Below, in pieces: positions 42,815 through 52,026 of a DNA stretch of 64,000 nt. Source of the stretch: JBBRGK01 sp036741355 (lineage in GTDB: Bacteria; Chloroflexota; Dehalococcoidia; CAUJGQ01); contig DAINSK010000007.1 of assembly GCA_036741355.1 (NCBI GenBank), positions 35,932-99,931 on the forward strand, read 5' to 3'. A program made the translations under genes and the position numbers. The notes beneath the pieces were generated by a model. The model was not told the origin of the DNA. It was given only the letters and a program-made list of their open reading frames with translations, and made no database searches. Numbering within the stretch: the first letter of the stretch is position 1; each line of letters begins with the position of its first letter.

Positions 42815-43630
42815 TTGTATCTCGTTCCAACGCCAATAGGCAACCTCGAGGATGTGACGCTGCGCTCGCTGCGGGTCCTACGCGAGGCAGGCTTGATCCT
42901 CGCGGAAGATACCCGTACGACGCGCCGCCTGCTGGACCGCTACAAGATCACCGGTCAGCTCGAGAGCTACACCGAACACAGCCATGCCGTGCGCGCCCCG
43001 CGCGTAATGGAAGCATTGGCCACGTCCGACGTGGCGCTCGTCTCCGAGGCGGGGATGCCCGGAATCAACGACCCAGGTCAAGGACTCGTGGCCGAAGCGG
43101 TAACCGCGGGATACCGGGTGATTGGACTTCCCGGCGCTTCGGCGGTGCCGCTGGCCGTTGCCGTCGCCGGTTTCCCGATTACGTCGTTCACCTACCTCGG
43201 CTTTCTGCCGCATCGTTCCGCGGAACGCCGGAAATTGCTTACCGCGAACGGCTGGTCCGGCCACACACTGGTCGGCTTCGAGACCCCGCACCGCGTTCTT
43301 GCATCGCTGCGTGACCTTGAAGCCGTGCTCGGCGACCGGCGCCTCGCCGTCTGCCGCGAACTATCGAAACTCCACGAAGAGGTCTTCCGAGGTTCGGCCG
43401 CCACGGCGATCGAACATTTCTCGACGCCGAAGGGCGAGTTCACCCTGGTCATCGAAGGCGCCGAACCCCAAAAGTGGGACCAGACCGACGCCGCCGGCCT
43501 CGGCATATTCCTCCGAGAGCGGCGCGCATCGGGCGGTAGTGCACGCGACACCGTCGCAGCAGCCGCCGCCAGATTTGGCGTCTCGCGCCGGTCGGCATAC
43601 GCAGCCTGGGAAGCATTAAAGACCGAATAA
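42815..43630 (+). CDS. rsmI: 16S rRNA (cytidine-1402-2'-O)-methyltransferase RsmI
   Basis: 271 residues of the tetrapyrrole-methylase fold. Landmarks: YLVPTPIGNLEDVTLRSLRVL, LAEDTRTTRRLLDRY, ALVSEAGMPGINDPGQGLV, GLPGASAVPLA, TYLGFLPHRSAERRKLL and RELSKLHEEVFRG. It modifies C1402 in the ribosomal decoding centre. The start appears to be TTG 42815 with only a weak GGAGCA some 14 nt upstream. Confidence 0.94.
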   Translation: MYLVPTPIGNLEDVTLRSLRVLREAGLILAEDTRTTRRLLDRYKITGQLESYTEHSHAVRAPRVMEALATSDVALVSEAGMPGINDPGQGLVAEAVTAGYRVIGLPGASAVPLAVAVAGFPITSFTYLGFLPHRSAERRKLLTANGWSGHTLVGFETPHRVLASLRDLEAVLGDRRLAVCRELSKLHEEVFRGSAATAIEHFSTPKGEFTLVIEGAEPQKWDQTDAAGLGIFLRERRASGGSARDTVAAAAARFGVSRRSAYAAWEALKTE

Positions 43631-43724
43631 CGTCAGGCTATACCGGAGCCACGGACCGCATCGATTCGTCTGTGACGCTCATCACGACTGTGCTACGATC
43701 CGGTGAAGCAAACTGGATCGGGAC

Positions 43725-45398
43725 ATGCCGGAAACGATCTTCATCGGCGTCGCGTGGCCATACGCGAACGGTCCCATCCACCAGGGGCAATTCGCCGGCG
43801 CCTACCTGCCGCCCGACATTTTCGCCCGTTATCACCGAACCCGCGGAAACGACGTCTTAATGGTGTCCGGCAGTGACACGCACGGTACGCCGATTACGGT
43901 TCGGGCAGAGCGTGAAGGCAGGTCGCCCGAGGATGTCGTCGCCGAGTTTCACCAGTCGTTTCTCTATACATGGGAGCGGATGGGGATCACCTTCGACCTC
44001 TTCACGACGACCGCGACCGAGAATCACTCGCGGGTAAGCCAGAATTTCTTTCTTCGGCTGATGGAACGGGGCTACATCTACGAGGGCATGCAGGATCTGC
44101 CATACTGCGAAACCGATCGGCGCTTCTTGCTCGACCGCTATGTCGAGGGAACGTGCCCGCACTGCGGTTTCACCCAGGCTCGCGGCGACCAGTGCGATAA
44201 CTGCGGCCGTCCCCTGGATCCGATTGAGCTACGGGAGCCACGCTGCAAGTTCTGCGGCAATCCTCCCGATATCCGTACCAGCAAGCATATGTTCCTGCGG
44301 CTGTCGGCTTTTCAAGAGCCCTTGCGCGCCTGGCTTGACGACGGCGTGAAGTCGGGCTACTGGCGTAAGAACGTGCTCAACTTCTCGCTCGGGATGTTGA
44401 ACGAAGGGCTGCACGACGTCGCGATAACCCGCGACATCGACTGGGGCGTTCGCGTCCCAATCGAGGGCTGGGAGAACAAACGGATCTACGTCTGGTTCGA
44501 GGCAGTGATCGGCTATCTGTCTGCGGCGATCGAATGGGCCGAACTGCAGGGGTCGCCCGACGCATGGCGCAATTTCTGGCAGAATCCAGCGGCGAAGAGT
44601 TACTACTTCATCGGCAAAGACAATATCTGGTTCCACACGCTCCACTGGCCGGCGTACCTGATGGGTCACGGTGATTTGAACTTGCCCTTCGACGTCCCGG
44701 CCAACCAGTACGTCAACCTGGGCGGCCGCAAGTCGTCGACCAGCCAGAACTGGGCCGTATGGTTGCCGGACTACCTGACCCGCTATGACCCCGACCCGCT
44801 GCGTTACTATCTCTCGGCCTCGATGCCGGAGACGTCGGATACCGACTTTACCTGGGCCGAGTTCCTGCGACGCAACAACGACGAGCTCGTCGCGACCTGG
44901 GGCAACCTCGTCAATCGCGTCACGACCCAGCTTCCCCGCCACTTCGATGGGCGAGTTCCGGAGCCCGTCGACCTGGACGAGCGGGCTGAACGGCTGATTG
45001 CACGCTGCTCGGAGGTGATCGACGAGGTCGGCAGCAACATCGCGGCTTGCCACTTCAGGGCCGCCATCAGTGGCGCGATGGGCCTTGCAAAGGAGGCAAA
45101 CCGGTTCCTCGACGAGACGGCGCCATGGAAAGCGATCAAGGAGGACCGGCAGTCGGCGGCGAATTCGTTGTACGCCGCGCTAGCGGTTATCGCTGCCTTG
45201 CGAACCGCCTTCTACCCGTTCTTGCCGCACTCAAGTGAGCGACTGAACGGCTACCTGGGAGAGACTGCAAGCGTTCAGGAACTGGGGTGGCGGCACGTTA
45301 TACCCGAGCCCGGCCGTGCACTCCCACCGGCAGCGCCGCTTTTCAAGAAGCTCGATCCCTCCATCGTCGCAGAAGAGGAAGCGCGACTAGGCACGTGA
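43725..45398 (+). CDS. metG: Methionyl-tRNA synthetase
   Basis: 557 residues, class I. The HIGH region reads NGPIHQGQFAGAYLPPDIF and the KMSKS loop reads GGRKSSTSQNWAVW; both differ from the textbook motifs but lie in the right places. A zinc knuckle set CPHCGFTQARGDQCDNCG and CKFCGNPP is present. The rest (WFEAVIGYLSAAIEWA, FIGKDNIWFHTLHWPA, MPETSDTDFTW) is conserved. The C-terminal tRNA-binding fold is the short form. Stop overlaps tatD (GTGA). Confidence 0.95.
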   Translation: MPETIFIGVAWPYANGPIHQGQFAGAYLPPDIFARYHRTRGNDVLMVSGSDTHGTPITVRAEREGRSPEDVVAEFHQSFLYTWERMGITFDLFTTTATENHSRVSQNFFLRLMERGYIYEGMQDLPYCETDRRFLLDRYVEGTCPHCGFTQARGDQCDNCGRPLDPIELREPRCKFCGNPPDIRTSKHMFLRLSAFQEPLRAWLDDGVKSGYWRKNVLNFSLGMLNEGLHDVAITRDIDWGVRVPIEGWENKRIYVWFEAVIGYLSAAIEWAELQGSPDAWRNFWQNPAAKSYYFIGKDNIWFHTLHWPAYLMGHGDLNLPFDVPANQYVNLGGRKSSTSQNWAVWLPDYLTRYDPDPLRYYLSASMPETSDTDFTWAEFLRRNNDELVATWGNLVNRVTTQLPRHFDGRVPEPVDLDERAERLIARCSEVIDEVGSNIAACHFRAAISGAMGLAKEANRFLDETAPWKAIKEDRQSAANSLYAALAVIAALRTAFYPFLPHSSERLNGYLGETASVQELGWRHVIPEPGRALPPAAPLFKKLDPSIVAEEEARLGT

Positions 45399-46237
45399 AC
45401 GGAGAGCGACCGGGGCCTTACGTCGATTCGCACGCGCATATCCAGGCCCGTCAGTTCGGCGGCGACGCCGCCGGCGTCGTCGACCGAGCCGCTGCGGCCG
45501 GCGTGGGCACGATCGTTTGCGCCTCGGACGACGAACAGTCGAGCGTCGACGCCGTGAAGCTGGCCGAGCGATTCGACTCGGTGTGGGCAATGGTGGGCGT
45601 GCATCCGCATGAGGCCGCACACGCGACCGCGGCGACGTGGGAGCGGCTGACCGAACTGGCGAATTCCACAGCGGTCGTCGCGATTGGCGAAATCGGTCTC
45701 GACTATTATCGGGACCTTTCGCCACGCCCAACGCAACGCGCTGTATTTCAGCATCAGATCGAGCTGGCCGCAACCCAACGGCTTCCGATCGTCGTTCATT
45801 CGCGCGATGCCGCGGAAGACACGTATGCTATCCTGCGTGGTTGGCGGGAGTCCGCGGGCGCCGCGGCGATGGATCCCGGGGTCATTCATTGCTTCGGCTA
45901 TGATACGTCCTGGGCAGAGCGGTTCCTGGCGCTGGGATTCTTGATATCCGTGCCCGGCACCGTCACCTATCCGAAAGCGGATCGAATGAAAGAGGTCGCG
46001 GTAGCGGTTCCTCAGAGCTCCCTGCTGGTGGAGACGGACAGCCCCTATTTGGCGCCGCTGCCGTGGCGCGGTAAACGAAACGAGCCCGCGTACCTACCGG
46101 AAACGGTGAAAATGATCGCCTCACTGCGCGGCGAGCGCGCCGAGCACCTGGGAATCGTCACAGGCGCCAATGCACGCCGTCTGTTCCGCCTCGACGAGCC
46201 CGCAGGTGCGGGCGCGGCACGCAGGGGAGCCAGTTGA
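45395..46237 (+). CDS. tatD: TatD-family metal-dependent hydrolase/DNase
   Basis: 280 residues from GTG 45395, which overlaps the metG stop by four bases; a longer frame to 45287 lies inside metG. TIM-barrel metal ligands: VDSHAHIQ, VVAIGEIGLDYY, PIVVHSRDA, VIHCFGY and LLVETDSPYLAP. TatD proteins act as exonucleases on DNA and RNA ends; in vivo role varies. Its stop overlaps the prenyl synthase start by TTGA. Confidence 0.93.
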   Translation: MNGERPGPYVDSHAHIQARQFGGDAAGVVDRAAAAGVGTIVCASDDEQSSVDAVKLAERFDSVWAMVGVHPHEAAHATAATWERLTELANSTAVVAIGEIGLDYYRDLSPRPTQRAVFQHQIELAATQRLPIVVHSRDAAEDTYAILRGWRESAGAAAMDPGVIHCFGYDTSWAERFLALGFLISVPGTVTYPKADRMKEVAVAVPQSSLLVETDSPYLAPLPWRGKRNEPAYLPETVKMIASLRGERAEHLGIVTGANARRLFRLDEPAGAGAARRGAS

Positions 46238-47202
46238 CTACGGTATCAATTTACGGACCGGTAGCGGACGACCTCTCGCGCGTGGACGCGGCACTCGCGT
46301 CCGTCAAGCAGGTCGAGTACGAGCCGCTGGCGCGAATGCTGGCCCACGTGCTTGGTGGTGAAGGGAAGCGCCTGCGACCGGCGCTGGCGCTGCTAGCCGG
46401 AAAGTTCGGCGACTACGATCTGACAAGCCTCGTGCCGCTCGCGGCGTCGATCGAGCTGCTGCATTCGGCGACGCTGGTCCACGACGACGTGATCGACGAA
46501 GCCCCGCTGCGCCGCGGCCGCGAAACCTCGAATGGTCTGTTTGGCAACGCGGCGAGCGTCATGCTCGGCGATTTCATGTTCGCACACGCGGCCGATTTCA
46601 TCGCCAGTACGGGCAGCGTGCGCCTCGTGCGCCTTTTTTCAAAGACGATCATGTCCATTGCGACGGGCGAGTTACAGCAGGACATGAGCGCTTTCGACTA
46701 CGGCAAGGGCGTTCGTGACTATTTCGGCCGTATAGCCGGCAAGACCGCATCGCTGTTCGGTACGGCGTGTGAAGGCGGCGCGATCGCGAGTGCGTGCCCG
46801 GAACCGTGGATCGACGCCTTGCGGGAATACGGATTCAACCTGGGGATGGCGTTCCAGATCGTTGACGACATCCTCGATTACACGGGCAATCAGGCGATCA
46901 TGGGCAAGCCGGTCGGAAGCGACCTGCTGTCCGGCACACTGACATTGCCGGCGCTGCTGCTCATCGAGCGGACCGAAGGCGAAAATCCAGTTCGCAGGTT
47001 GTTCCTGGCGCGCCGTAACCGTCAGCAGCGGCTGGCTGAGGTGCTAGAGGCCGTGCACTCGTCGGGCGCGCTTCGAGACGCCGAAGCCGTCGCGCGAGAC
47101 TTCATGAATCGCGGTCTCGAAGCGATCGCGCCGCTTTCAAATGGCGAAGCCAAGACGGCCCTTATTGATCTCTCCGAATACGTGCTGACCCGGGCGAGTT
47201 GA
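46234..47202 (+). CDS. Long-chain polyprenyl diphosphate synthase
   Basis: 322 residues. Both aspartate-rich motifs are present: first LLHSATLVHDDVIDEAPLRRG, second AFQIVDDILDYTG. GGEGKRLRPALALLAGKFG and GKTASLFGTACEGGAIA are typical of octaprenyl/heptaprenyl synthases, which condense isopentenyl diphosphate for the quinone tail. TTG start at 46234. It ends the plus-strand operon, 3 bp from the convergent fmdB gene. The presence near complex I genes is coincident rather than operonic. Confidence 0.92.
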   Translation: MTTVSIYGPVADDLSRVDAALASVKQVEYEPLARMLAHVLGGEGKRLRPALALLAGKFGDYDLTSLVPLAASIELLHSATLVHDDVIDEAPLRRGRETSNGLFGNAASVMLGDFMFAHAADFIASTGSVRLVRLFSKTIMSIATGELQQDMSAFDYGKGVRDYFGRIAGKTASLFGTACEGGAIASACPEPWIDALREYGFNLGMAFQIVDDILDYTGNQAIMGKPVGSDLLSGTLTLPALLLIERTEGENPVRRLFLARRNRQQRLAEVLEAVHSSGALRDAEAVARDFMNRGLEAIAPLSNGEAKTALIDLSEYVLTRAS

Positions 47203-47205
47203 TAG

Positions 47206-47637
47206 CTACACCGTGTCTGCGGTTTTGCTCTTCTTGGCCTGGGTTTTCTCGTAGACCTGGATCGCCGACTGTCGCTCTCGCTCCTCTATCGCCTTCGCTT
47301 GAGCTTGCATCCGGCCCGCTTCATGCGCGTCGATCACGTCGCCTTTGAGCGGCCTCCGCTTCGGCTCCGGCTTGTTAATCTCCGGATGCTCGTTGGGACG
47401 CACGGGACCCGTGACAAGGTTCTTTACTTCCTTGCCAAGGTGCCAATACGTGCCCTTATCGGGAATGCGGCGCGGATACCCATCGCGGAACGTAAACGCG
47501 TTGAACGATGTCGGCATCATCCGTCTGGCATCGCTGCTGCACACCGGACATGACGCCGCATCCGACGCCTCGCGAATCGGTCGTAATACTTCAAAGACGC
47601 CGACACATGGCTCGCAATAGAACTCGTAAACCGGCAC
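47206..47637 (-). CDS. FmdB-type zinc-ribbon protein
   Basis: 143 residues from GTG 47637 (GAGG about 6 nt upstream; longer frame to 47655). N-terminal zinc ribbon: VPVYEFYCEPCVGVFEVLRP and ASCPVCSSDARRMMPTSFNAFTFRDGYPR. The remainder is charged and probably disordered, ending in Lys-rich repeats. Putative regulatory protein of unknown target. Confidence 0.85.
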   Translation of the reverse strand: MPVYEFYCEPCVGVFEVLRPIREASDAASCPVCSSDARRMMPTSFNAFTFRDGYPRRIPDKGTYWHLGKEVKNLVTGPVRPNEHPEINKPEPKRRPLKGDVIDAHEAGRMQAQAKAIEERERQSAIQVYEKTQAKKSKTADTV

Positions 47638-47736
47638 AAACCACCTCAACCCCAAGTCCGCCGCGGCAGTACGGGGCAGAATAGATTACCGCGGCGCGCT
47701 TCATCCTATCATGCGGGATGGCGTCCAACCATTGTG

Positions 47737-48570
47737 TCAGTTGCCCGGTTCGTACGCGGCGGCGGACTCGGCGACCAGTGCCAGCGCGGGCTTCAGCCGC
47801 GAGTCGTGTGTCCGCCGAACCGCATCGACGAATTCCAGCGACCGTGGATTCCGCTCCAGCACGTGCCGTACGTATCCCTGCAGCAACAGCTCCAGCTCCA
47901 TCGACAGTTCAGGAGTCAACCGCAGCCGTTCCGCGTCCTCAAACGAGCCATGCTCTAGCAGGCGTAATACCTTGAGCGCGTTGACGCTCAGACGCCAAAG
48001 ACGTACGTTCGAGTATCTGCACTCGGGACAAACGACGCCGCCCAGCGCGGCGCTGAACGAATTCTCCACGGGTTCGAGGTCGGCCCTGCACGCCACGCAG
48101 CGACCGAGCTCGGGCCGGTAGCCGAGGTGCGACAGCAGGTGCAGCTCGAAGTATCGAACCGCCAACTCGACTGCGACGGTGCTCGACAGCCGCTGCAATG
48201 TTTCCACGAGCAAGCGGAAGACCGGGTAGTTCTCTGCGCGCAGCTCGCTGAAGCGGTCGACGAGCTCGGCGACGTAGAGGCCGCGGGCAAGCCGCTCAAG
48301 GTCCTGCCTCAGCGGCATAAACCCTTCGATCGTCTCTCCCTGGGTGATGATGTCGAGGTTCTTACCGCTCGCAAGCAACAGCGACGTCAGGCTCAACTGC
48401 TCCAGGTGGCCCGCCTTGCGGCTCGTCTGCTTACGGATACCCTTGGCGACCGCATCGATTTTGCCGAGCTGCGGCGTGAATAGGGTGACGATGCGGTCGG
48501 CCTCACCCAGACGGCGTTGGCGCAGCACGACAGCTTCGGCCCGATAGACCCGCGGAATTCTTCCAGCCAC
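47737..48570 (-). CDS. recO: DNA repair protein RecO
   Basis: 277 residues. An N-terminal OB fold (AEAVVLRQRRLGEADRIVTLFTPQLGKIDAVAKGIRK) is followed by a helical domain with the zinc site CVACRADLEP...GGVVCPEC. RecO loads RecA with RecR onto SSB-coated single-stranded DNA; recR lies directly upstream, 17 bp away. Confidence 0.95.
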   Translation of the reverse strand: MAGRIPRVYRAEAVVLRQRRLGEADRIVTLFTPQLGKIDAVAKGIRKQTSRKAGHLEQLSLTSLLLASGKNLDIITQGETIEGFMPLRQDLERLARGLYVAELVDRFSELRAENYPVFRLLVETLQRLSSTVAVELAVRYFELHLLSHLGYRPELGRCVACRADLEPVENSFSAALGGVVCPECRYSNVRLWRLSVNALKVLRLLEHGSFEDAERLRLTPELSMELELLLQGYVRHVLERNPRSLEFVDAVRRTHDSRLKPALALVAESAAAYEPGN

Positions 48571-48587
48571 GTTCGGTTACCGCATTC

Positions 48588-49199
48588 CTAGACTAGCTGC
48601 CGGCCCTCAAACGCCCTCGTCAGCGTCACCTCGTCGGCATACTCGAGATCGGCGCCCATCGCCAGACCGCGCGCGAGGCGCGTTACGCGCACGTCCAGCG
48701 GCGTAATCAGCCGCTCCAGATACATCGCCGTCGCATCGCCCTCGATGTTCGGGTTGGTCGCCATGATGACCTCGTGCACAGAGCCATCCCGGAGGCGGCC
48801 GATCAACTCACGCACCTTCAGGTCATCAGGTCCAATCCCGTCCATCGGCGAGATGACGCCGTGCAGGACATGATAAAGCCCCGAGTAGCTGCGCGTCCGT
48901 TCGATCGCGAGGATGTCGAGCGGCTCTTCCACCACGCAAATCGTGGCGGCATCACGCTTATCGGAGCGGCAGATGCTGCACGGCTCGACGTCGGTCATGT
49001 TCTGGCAGGACGAGCAAAACGTTATTTGCTCTTTTGCGTCGATAATTGCCTGCGCAAGCGCGTGCGCGTCGTCCGGACCTGTTCGTAGGATGTAATAAGC
49101 AAGACGTTGAGCGGTTTTAGGACCTACTCCCGGCAATTTATGAAATTCGTCAATTAGTCTCGCAACCGGGGCGGCCGCGAGAGAAGCGGCATTGGACAA
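48588..49199 (-). CDS. recR: Recombination protein RecR
   Basis: 203 residues. Helix-hairpin-helix LPGVGPKTAQRLAYYIL, zinc finger CSSCQNMTDVEPCSIC, and Toprim ICVVEEPLDILAIERT...LIGRLRDGSVHEVIMATNPNIEGDATAMYL. It forms the RecOR clamp. The ybaB gene is 102 bp upstream, in the classic dnaX-ybaB-recR order. Confidence 0.97.
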   Translation of the reverse strand: MSNAASLAAAPVARLIDEFHKLPGVGPKTAQRLAYYILRTGPDDAHALAQAIIDAKEQITFCSSCQNMTDVEPCSICRSDKRDAATICVVEEPLDILAIERTRSYSGLYHVLHGVISPMDGIGPDDLKVRELIGRLRDGSVHEVIMATNPNIEGDATAMYLERLITPLDVRVTRLARGLAMGADLEYADEVTLTRAFEGRQLV

Positions 49200-49301
49200 G
49201 CAAATTCACCTCTCAATGACTGTACTTATTATACCAAACCTGCTAAGGCACAGTCACAGCATCGGGAAAGCGCAACTGCCGGCCATCGCCACTGCCACCC
49301 C

Positions 49302-49664
49302 TTAGAGCAGTCCAGGGATCTTAAGGCCGCCGGTCAACGAACCCATTGTCTCAGCCTGCTTCGCCTCGATCCGGTCCTGCGCGTCTTTGATCGCGGCAAG
49401 GATCAGATCCTGGAGCATATCGACGTCTTCGGGGTCTACGACGTCCTTCTCGATCGAAATACCGATGACCTTCATGTCGCCCTTGACCTGGGCGCGCACC
49501 ACGCCGCCGCCAGAAGTCCCCTCGGTCACTGCTAAGGCAGCCTCCTCCTGGGCCTGGAGCAGCTTGTTTTGAAGCTCCTGGGCCCGCCTCAACATGTCGG
49601 GATTTATACCGCCGAAACCGCCGGCCCCGCCGCCGCCGCCGGACCGCCGTTGTGCTCGGTTCAT
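49302..49664 (-). CDS. ybaB: YbaB/EbfC-family nucleoid-associated protein
   Basis: 120 residues. A Gly-rich head (GGGGGAGGFGG) precedes the core INPDMLRRAQELQNKLLQAQEEAALAVTEGTSGGGVVRAQVKGDMKVIGISIEKDVVD, the family's DNA-binding tweezer fold. It forms the dnaX-ybaB-recR cluster; binds DNA without strict sequence preference in related bacteria. Confidence 0.93.
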   Translation of the reverse strand: MNRAQRRSGGGGGAGGFGGINPDMLRRAQELQNKLLQAQEEAALAVTEGTSGGGVVRAQVKGDMKVIGISIEKDVVDPEDVDMLQDLILAAIKDAQDRIEAKQAETMGSLTGGLKIPGLL

Positions 49665-49707
49665 CGGTTCCCTCCCTGTAACTTGCCGATCGGTTCGCGG
49701 GGCACTT

Positions 49708-51444
49708 TCAGGCGCGCCCCACCGGCTTTGCTCCCAACTTCAGCGCTTCGTCCAGCAGGTGGCTCGGTTGCTCGGCGGCCGAAAGCTGCAGGCGGCTGGG
49801 CACATCCGGGACGTGCGTATAGGTCACCCTGTACTCTCCGTCGAGGATCTCGTTCACGCTCCGTCGTATGGTCGATTCGACCGCGGCTGCCAGCGTCACC
49901 ATTCGCGGATGCCTCATACCGATCGTCACAACCGCCGCGTCAATCCCGACGATATCACACCCGCCGCTGTTCAATAGCCGCGCGGCGCTTCTGTCGAGCT
50001 CACTGCAGCGTTCGTAAATGTCACGGAAGCGCCGCTGAGCGTCTTCGAGGGTTACCGCTGCAGGCGCGCCACTTTGCCGGGCAACCAACCTCGCACTGTC
50101 TGAATCGGATACGGATGCTGGGGTTCCGACCGCGCCGACAGTGCCATTACTTCTCGCGGACGGTACTACCTCGACAGCGGTGGCACGCGCCAGCGGCGGC
50201 GGTCCGCTCCGCGGCGTGATAGCAGACCGTATGCGGTCGACGGCGCCCGAAGGCTGTAAACCCGTCGGCTTGGGGCGCGCCTCTTCGTTCCCCGGCTGAC
50301 CCGCTTTTTGAGCCGGAGGCGCGAGCACCGGAGTCTCGACGAACTCGATCAACGCCAGCTCGAGCGGCAGCGGCGACTGCGGGTCGGCGCGGAAGTCGGT
50401 GGCCGACAGTGACTTGGCGAGCCGCAACACTTCAATCACCGGCGTCTCAGCGGCAACCACGCGAAGCGCCTCAATTGCATCGGCACTCAACGCGAGCGAG
50501 CCCTCCGCTCCGGCGCGCACGAGCAGAACCGAACGCAGGTGCTGAACTACAGCCGCGGTGAATTGGCGCAGGTCATCGCCGTCGTCCCTGACCTCCGCCA
50601 CCAGGTTCAACGCGTCAGCGAGCCGGCGCTGCAGCGCGGCTTTTACCACAGCGGTAGCGCGTTGATCGCCGGTCGCGGCGGCGCCGCCACGAATATTATC
50701 TTCGGTGAGCACATTCCCGTGTGCGGCCACCGTCTGCTCAAACAGGTTCTCGGCGTCGCGCAGGCTACCTGTTGCCCGACGAGCGATGAGCTCGAGGGCA
50801 CCGCTGGTAATCTCGATGCCTTCAGCTTCGGCGATCTGACGCAGCCGCGCGACGATGTCCGCGAGCTTGATCCGTGTGAAATCGAAGCGCTGACAGCGCG
50901 ACAGGATCGTCTCCGGCACCTTGTGTGCTTCGGTCGTCGCCAGCACGAACAGCACGTGAGCCGGCGGCTCTTCCAGCGTCTTCAGCAGTGCGTCGAAGGC
51001 GAACTGGGTTAGTTCGTGCACCTCGTCGATCAAGTAGACCTTGTAACGCGACGAGTTGGGAGAGTAGCCGACTTTGTCACGCAGGCTGCGGATCTCGTCG
51101 ATGCCGCGGTTGCTGGCGGCGTCCATTTCGATCAGATCGAGCGCCCGGCCCTCCGTAACGGAGCGGCATGAATCGCACTCGTCACACGGCTGGCCGCGAG
51201 AGCGCCCTGGCTGCGGCCCGCCGCTCTCGTGCCGGTTTGCCTCGCAGTTCACCGCTTTGGCGAGGATCCGAGCGGTGCTGGTCTTGCCCGTTCCCCGCGG
51301 GCCGCAGAACAGGTACGCGTGCGCGACCCTGTCCAACGCAACGGCGCGGGCCAACGTCTGGGTCACGTGCTTCTGGCCGACAACCTCGTTGAACGTCCGC
51401 GGTCGCCACTTTCGAGACCAGACTTCTGCGCTCACGCCCTGCAC
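49708..51444 (-). CDS. dnaX: DNA polymerase III subunit gamma/tau
   Basis: 578 residues. Clamp-loader ATPase: RPRTFNEVVGQKHVTQTL, Walker A CGPRGTGKTSTARILAKAVNCE, a zinc module including PCDECDSC, Walker B in KVYLIDEVHELT and the SRC motif in ILSRCQRFDF. A Pro/Ala-rich linker (~360-470) leads to a tau C-terminus that binds the polymerase. No slippery run for a programmed gamma frameshift was identified by eye. Confidence 0.96.
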   Translation of the reverse strand: MQGVSAEVWSRKWRPRTFNEVVGQKHVTQTLARAVALDRVAHAYLFCGPRGTGKTSTARILAKAVNCEANRHESGGPQPGRSRGQPCDECDSCRSVTEGRALDLIEMDAASNRGIDEIRSLRDKVGYSPNSSRYKVYLIDEVHELTQFAFDALLKTLEEPPAHVLFVLATTEAHKVPETILSRCQRFDFTRIKLADIVARLRQIAEAEGIEITSGALELIARRATGSLRDAENLFEQTVAAHGNVLTEDNIRGGAAATGDQRATAVVKAALQRRLADALNLVAEVRDDGDDLRQFTAAVVQHLRSVLLVRAGAEGSLALSADAIEALRVVAAETPVIEVLRLAKSLSATDFRADPQSPLPLELALIEFVETPVLAPPAQKAGQPGNEEARPKPTGLQPSGAVDRIRSAITPRSGPPPLARATAVEVVPSARSNGTVGAVGTPASVSDSDSARLVARQSGAPAAVTLEDAQRRFRDIYERCSELDRSAARLLNSGGCDIVGIDAAVVTIGMRHPRMVTLAAAVESTIRRSVNEILDGEYRVTYTHVPDVPSRLQLSAAEQPSHLLDEALKLGAKPVGRA

Positions 51445-51491
51445 CCCATTGGAACACGTGTGTCATTATAGGGTTACAGTGGTGGGCCCGG

Positions 51492-51998
51492 CTACCGATA
51501 TTCCTTCGGCTCCCAGGTGCGCTCCGCGAGAAGTTTTTCCTCGCGTGAGCGCATTTCGCGCTCTTCATCGGGCTCGTAATGGTCGTAGCCGAGCAAGTGC
51601 AGCACGCCGTGGATCAACAGGTGTGCTAACTCCATTTCGACCGGTCGGTCGTGCTCGCGCGCCTGGCGTTGCGCCGTCGGCAGGGAGATGATCACCTCTC
51701 CAAGTTGCGAACAGCTATCGGGCGGTAGGACGAAGCCGGATTCGGCGACTTCTCCGTCTATGGCCGGCTTCGCCAGTTCCGAGAGCCCGAACGAGAGCAC
51801 GTCCGTGGGCTGGTCATAGCCCCGATACGTCCGGTTCAGTTGGTGAACTGTCTCGTCGTCTGTTATGAGCACAGATAGGCTGGAGTCGTAGATCTGCTCA
51901 CTCTGCAGCACCCGCTCGGCGAGCGCCGGCAGCCAGACCTCCGCGCCCGGTAAACGATACCGTTCGTCGACGATGAGTGATATCTCGTTGGCCGCCAA
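51492..51998 (-). CDS. ybeY: Endoribonuclease YbeY
   Basis: 168 residues. Zinc-binding HLLIHGVLHLLGYDH (H-x3-H-x5-H) and the upstream TDDETVHQLNRTYRGYDQPTDVLSF are diagnostic. It matures the 3' end of 16S rRNA and helps ribosome quality control. 47 bp upstream of dnaX on the same strand. Confidence 0.96.
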   Translation of the reverse strand: MAANEISLIVDERYRLPGAEVWLPALAERVLQSEQIYDSSLSVLITDDETVHQLNRTYRGYDQPTDVLSFGLSELAKPAIDGEVAESGFVLPPDSCSQLGEVIISLPTAQRQAREHDRPVEMELAHLLIHGVLHLLGYDHYEPDEEREMRSREEKLLAERTWEPKEYR

Positions 51999-52026
51999 TG
52001 GTCCATCTTCTAGCTTGGACTGCAGA

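Noticed and set aside
48571..49301. SRP RNA gene near dnaX-recR, a frequent neighbour
   Set aside because: The only free interval (49200-49301) lacks the conserved GGAA-tetraloop hairpin and the conserved bulge.
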